From an uncultured Kingella sp. (GTDB lineage: Bacteria > Pseudomonadota > Gammaproteobacteria > Burkholderiales > Neisseriaceae): 6,602 nucleotides of DNA. The stretch is taken from contig CAKARD010000072.1 of NCBI GenBank assembly GCA_916720425.1, positions 1 to 6,602 of the forward strand, read 5' to 3'. The number at the start of each line of letters is the position of its first letter. Position 1 is the first letter of the stretch. Position numbers and translations under genes: made by a program. Shown one piece after another: positions 5,642-6,602 of the stretch. Under the pieces are notes generated by a model. That model saw only the letters and a program-made list of their open reading frames with translations. It ran no database searches and was not told the origin of the DNA.

Positions 5642-6602
5642 ATGCAACATGAACCTGATAACCGCCACTGTCATTTTTGTGGCAAACATGCAGATGATGT
5701 AACATGTCTAATTGAAAATAAAGATAATACTGCATTTATTTGTGATGAATGCGTAGCAAAAAGTGCTCGACTATTAGAAAGACACCAAGAGGATGAATAT
5801 GCCCAAGATAATGGGCAAAATGATACCGACTTGCCCACTCCAGCGCAATTGGTCGCACAATTAAACGATCATGTAATTGGGCAAGAAGAAGCTAAAAAAA
5901 CTTTGGCTGTTGCGGTTTATAATCACTATAAACGTTTGCGTCATCAGCAAGAAGGACAAAATGTTGAATTATCTAAATCTAATATTTTGTTAATTGGGCC
6001 TACGGGTTCGGGTAAAACCTTATTAGCGCAATCTTTGGCGCGTAAATTAGATGTACCTTTTGCGATGGCAGATGCTACCACACTCACCGAAGCTGGTTAT
6101 GTGGGCGAGGATGTGGAAAGCATTGTAACCAAATTATTGAGCAACTGCGAAGGTGATGTAGAAAAAGCACAGCGAGGCATTATTTATATTGATGAAATTG
6201 ATAAAATTGCTCGTAAATCAGATAACCCATCTATCACACGTGATGTGTCGGGAGAAGGTGTGCAACAAGCCCTGCTAAAACTCATTGAAGGTACGATTGC
6301 CAATATTCCCCCTCAAGGCGGACGCAAAAACCCCAGTCAACAATTTATTCAAGTAGATACCACTAATATTTTATTTATTTGTGGTGGCGCGTTTGCAGGT
6401 TTAGATCGTGTAATACGCCAACGTACTGAAAAAGGTGGTATTGGTTTTGGTGCACAAGTTCACAGCAAAGATGAAGACAGCAAAATATCTGAGTTATTTG
6501 CCAATGTAGAACCCGAAGATTTGATTAAATTTGGGTTAATTCCTGAGTTAATCGGTCGTTTGCCTGTTATTGCTACCTTGGCAGAGCTAGATGAAGAAGC
6601 CT
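5642..6602 (+). CDS. clpX: ATP-dependent Clp protease ATP-binding subunit ClpX, 3' end outside the window
   Basis: ClpX is the hexameric AAA+ unfoldase that recognises tagged proteins, unfolds them and feeds them to the ClpP peptidase in the cytoplasm. The 320 codons present cover the N-terminal zinc-binding domain (C10-x2-C13, C34-x2-C37) and most of the large AAA+ domain. Visible motifs are Walker A GPTGSGKT (119-126), pore loop GYVG (152-155), Walker B IIYIDEID (180-187), the second pore loop near DVSGEGVQQ (201-209), the ClpP-docking tripeptide I267-G268-F269 and the arginine finger region IGRLPV (R306). The protein should be about 420 residues, so roughly 100 C-terminal residues, including sensor 2, are missing. 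Two oddities: the spacing between the zinc cysteine pairs is two residues longer than in E. coli, and the RKH loop reads RKN (228-230). GGAAA at 5631-5635 is a weak ribosome binding site. clpP is not immediately upstream. Confidence 0.97.
   Translation, partial: MQHEPDNRHCHFCGKHADDVTCLIENKDNTAFICDECVAKSARLLERHQEDEYAQDNGQNDTDLPTPAQLVAQLNDHVIGQEEAKKTLAVAVYNHYKRLRHQQEGQNVELSKSNILLIGPTGSGKTLLAQSLARKLDVPFAMADATTLTEAGYVGEDVESIVTKLLSNCEGDVEKAQRGIIYIDEIDKIARKSDNPSITRDVSGEGVQQALLKLIEGTIANIPPQGGRKNPSQQFIQVDTTNILFICGGAFAGLDRVIRQRTEKGGIGFGAQVHSKDEDSKISELFANVEPEDLIKFGLIPELIGRLPVIATLAELDEEA

Noticed and set aside
5361..5735. Open frames at 5361-5576 (plus) and 5475-5735 (minus)
   Set aside because: The first is out of frame within the 103-residue gene; the second is antisense to that gene and to the clpX zinc domain.
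1..6602. tRNA, rRNA, CRISPR, insertion sequence, riboswitch or toxin-antitoxin content
   Set aside because: No tandem or spaced repeats, transposase motifs, cloverleaf-like sequences or structured leaders were recognised; nearly all bases are accounted for by five ordinary genes and short spacers.

Overview
The window is an ordinary, gene-dense stretch of an AT-rich bacterial chromosome (about 40% G+C by eye). It holds five protein-coding genes, two of them cut by the window edges. The ClpX sequence around the Walker A, Walker B and IGF regions, as I remember the family, reads most like Neisseriaceae (for example the block NVELSKSNILLIGPTGSGKT and the ending FGLIPELIGRLPVIATL). The DUF3683-type flavoprotein, CoaBC and YedI/DUF808 genes are compatible with that. 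A low-GC member of Neisseriaceae, or a close betaproteobacterial relative, is my best guess, made from memory rather than a search. No canonical Neisseria DNA uptake sequence was seen.

Layout. Positions 1-2956 (minus strand) carry most of a very long FAD plus iron-sulfur oxidoreductase whose C-terminal end lies beyond the left edge. A 144-bp divergent promoter region (2957-3100) separates it from coaBC (3101-4282, plus strand), the bifunctional coenzyme A biosynthesis enzyme. coaBC converges on a DUF808/YedI-type inner membrane protein (4356-5204, minus strand) across a 73-bp gap with no recognisable intrinsic terminator. A second divergent promoter region (5205-5284) then leads into a 103-residue protein I do not recognise (5285-5596). 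After 45 bp comes clpX (5642 to the right edge), the AAA+ unfoldase of the ClpXP protease, cut off after 320 codons.

The genes do not form a pathway: this looks like housekeeping and metabolic genes placed side by side. I found no mobile element, CRISPR array, tRNA, rRNA, toxin-antitoxin pair or defence system. The points most worth a second look are regulatory. Two minus-strand promoters share a 12-base box (AAYAAACCATTA) at the same distance from the -10 element, and one pair of divergent promoters overlaps physically. Smaller points are an RKH-to-RKN change in a substrate-recognition loop of ClpX and a tiny membrane-like reading frame in the convergent gap. I see nothing that amounts to a new system.
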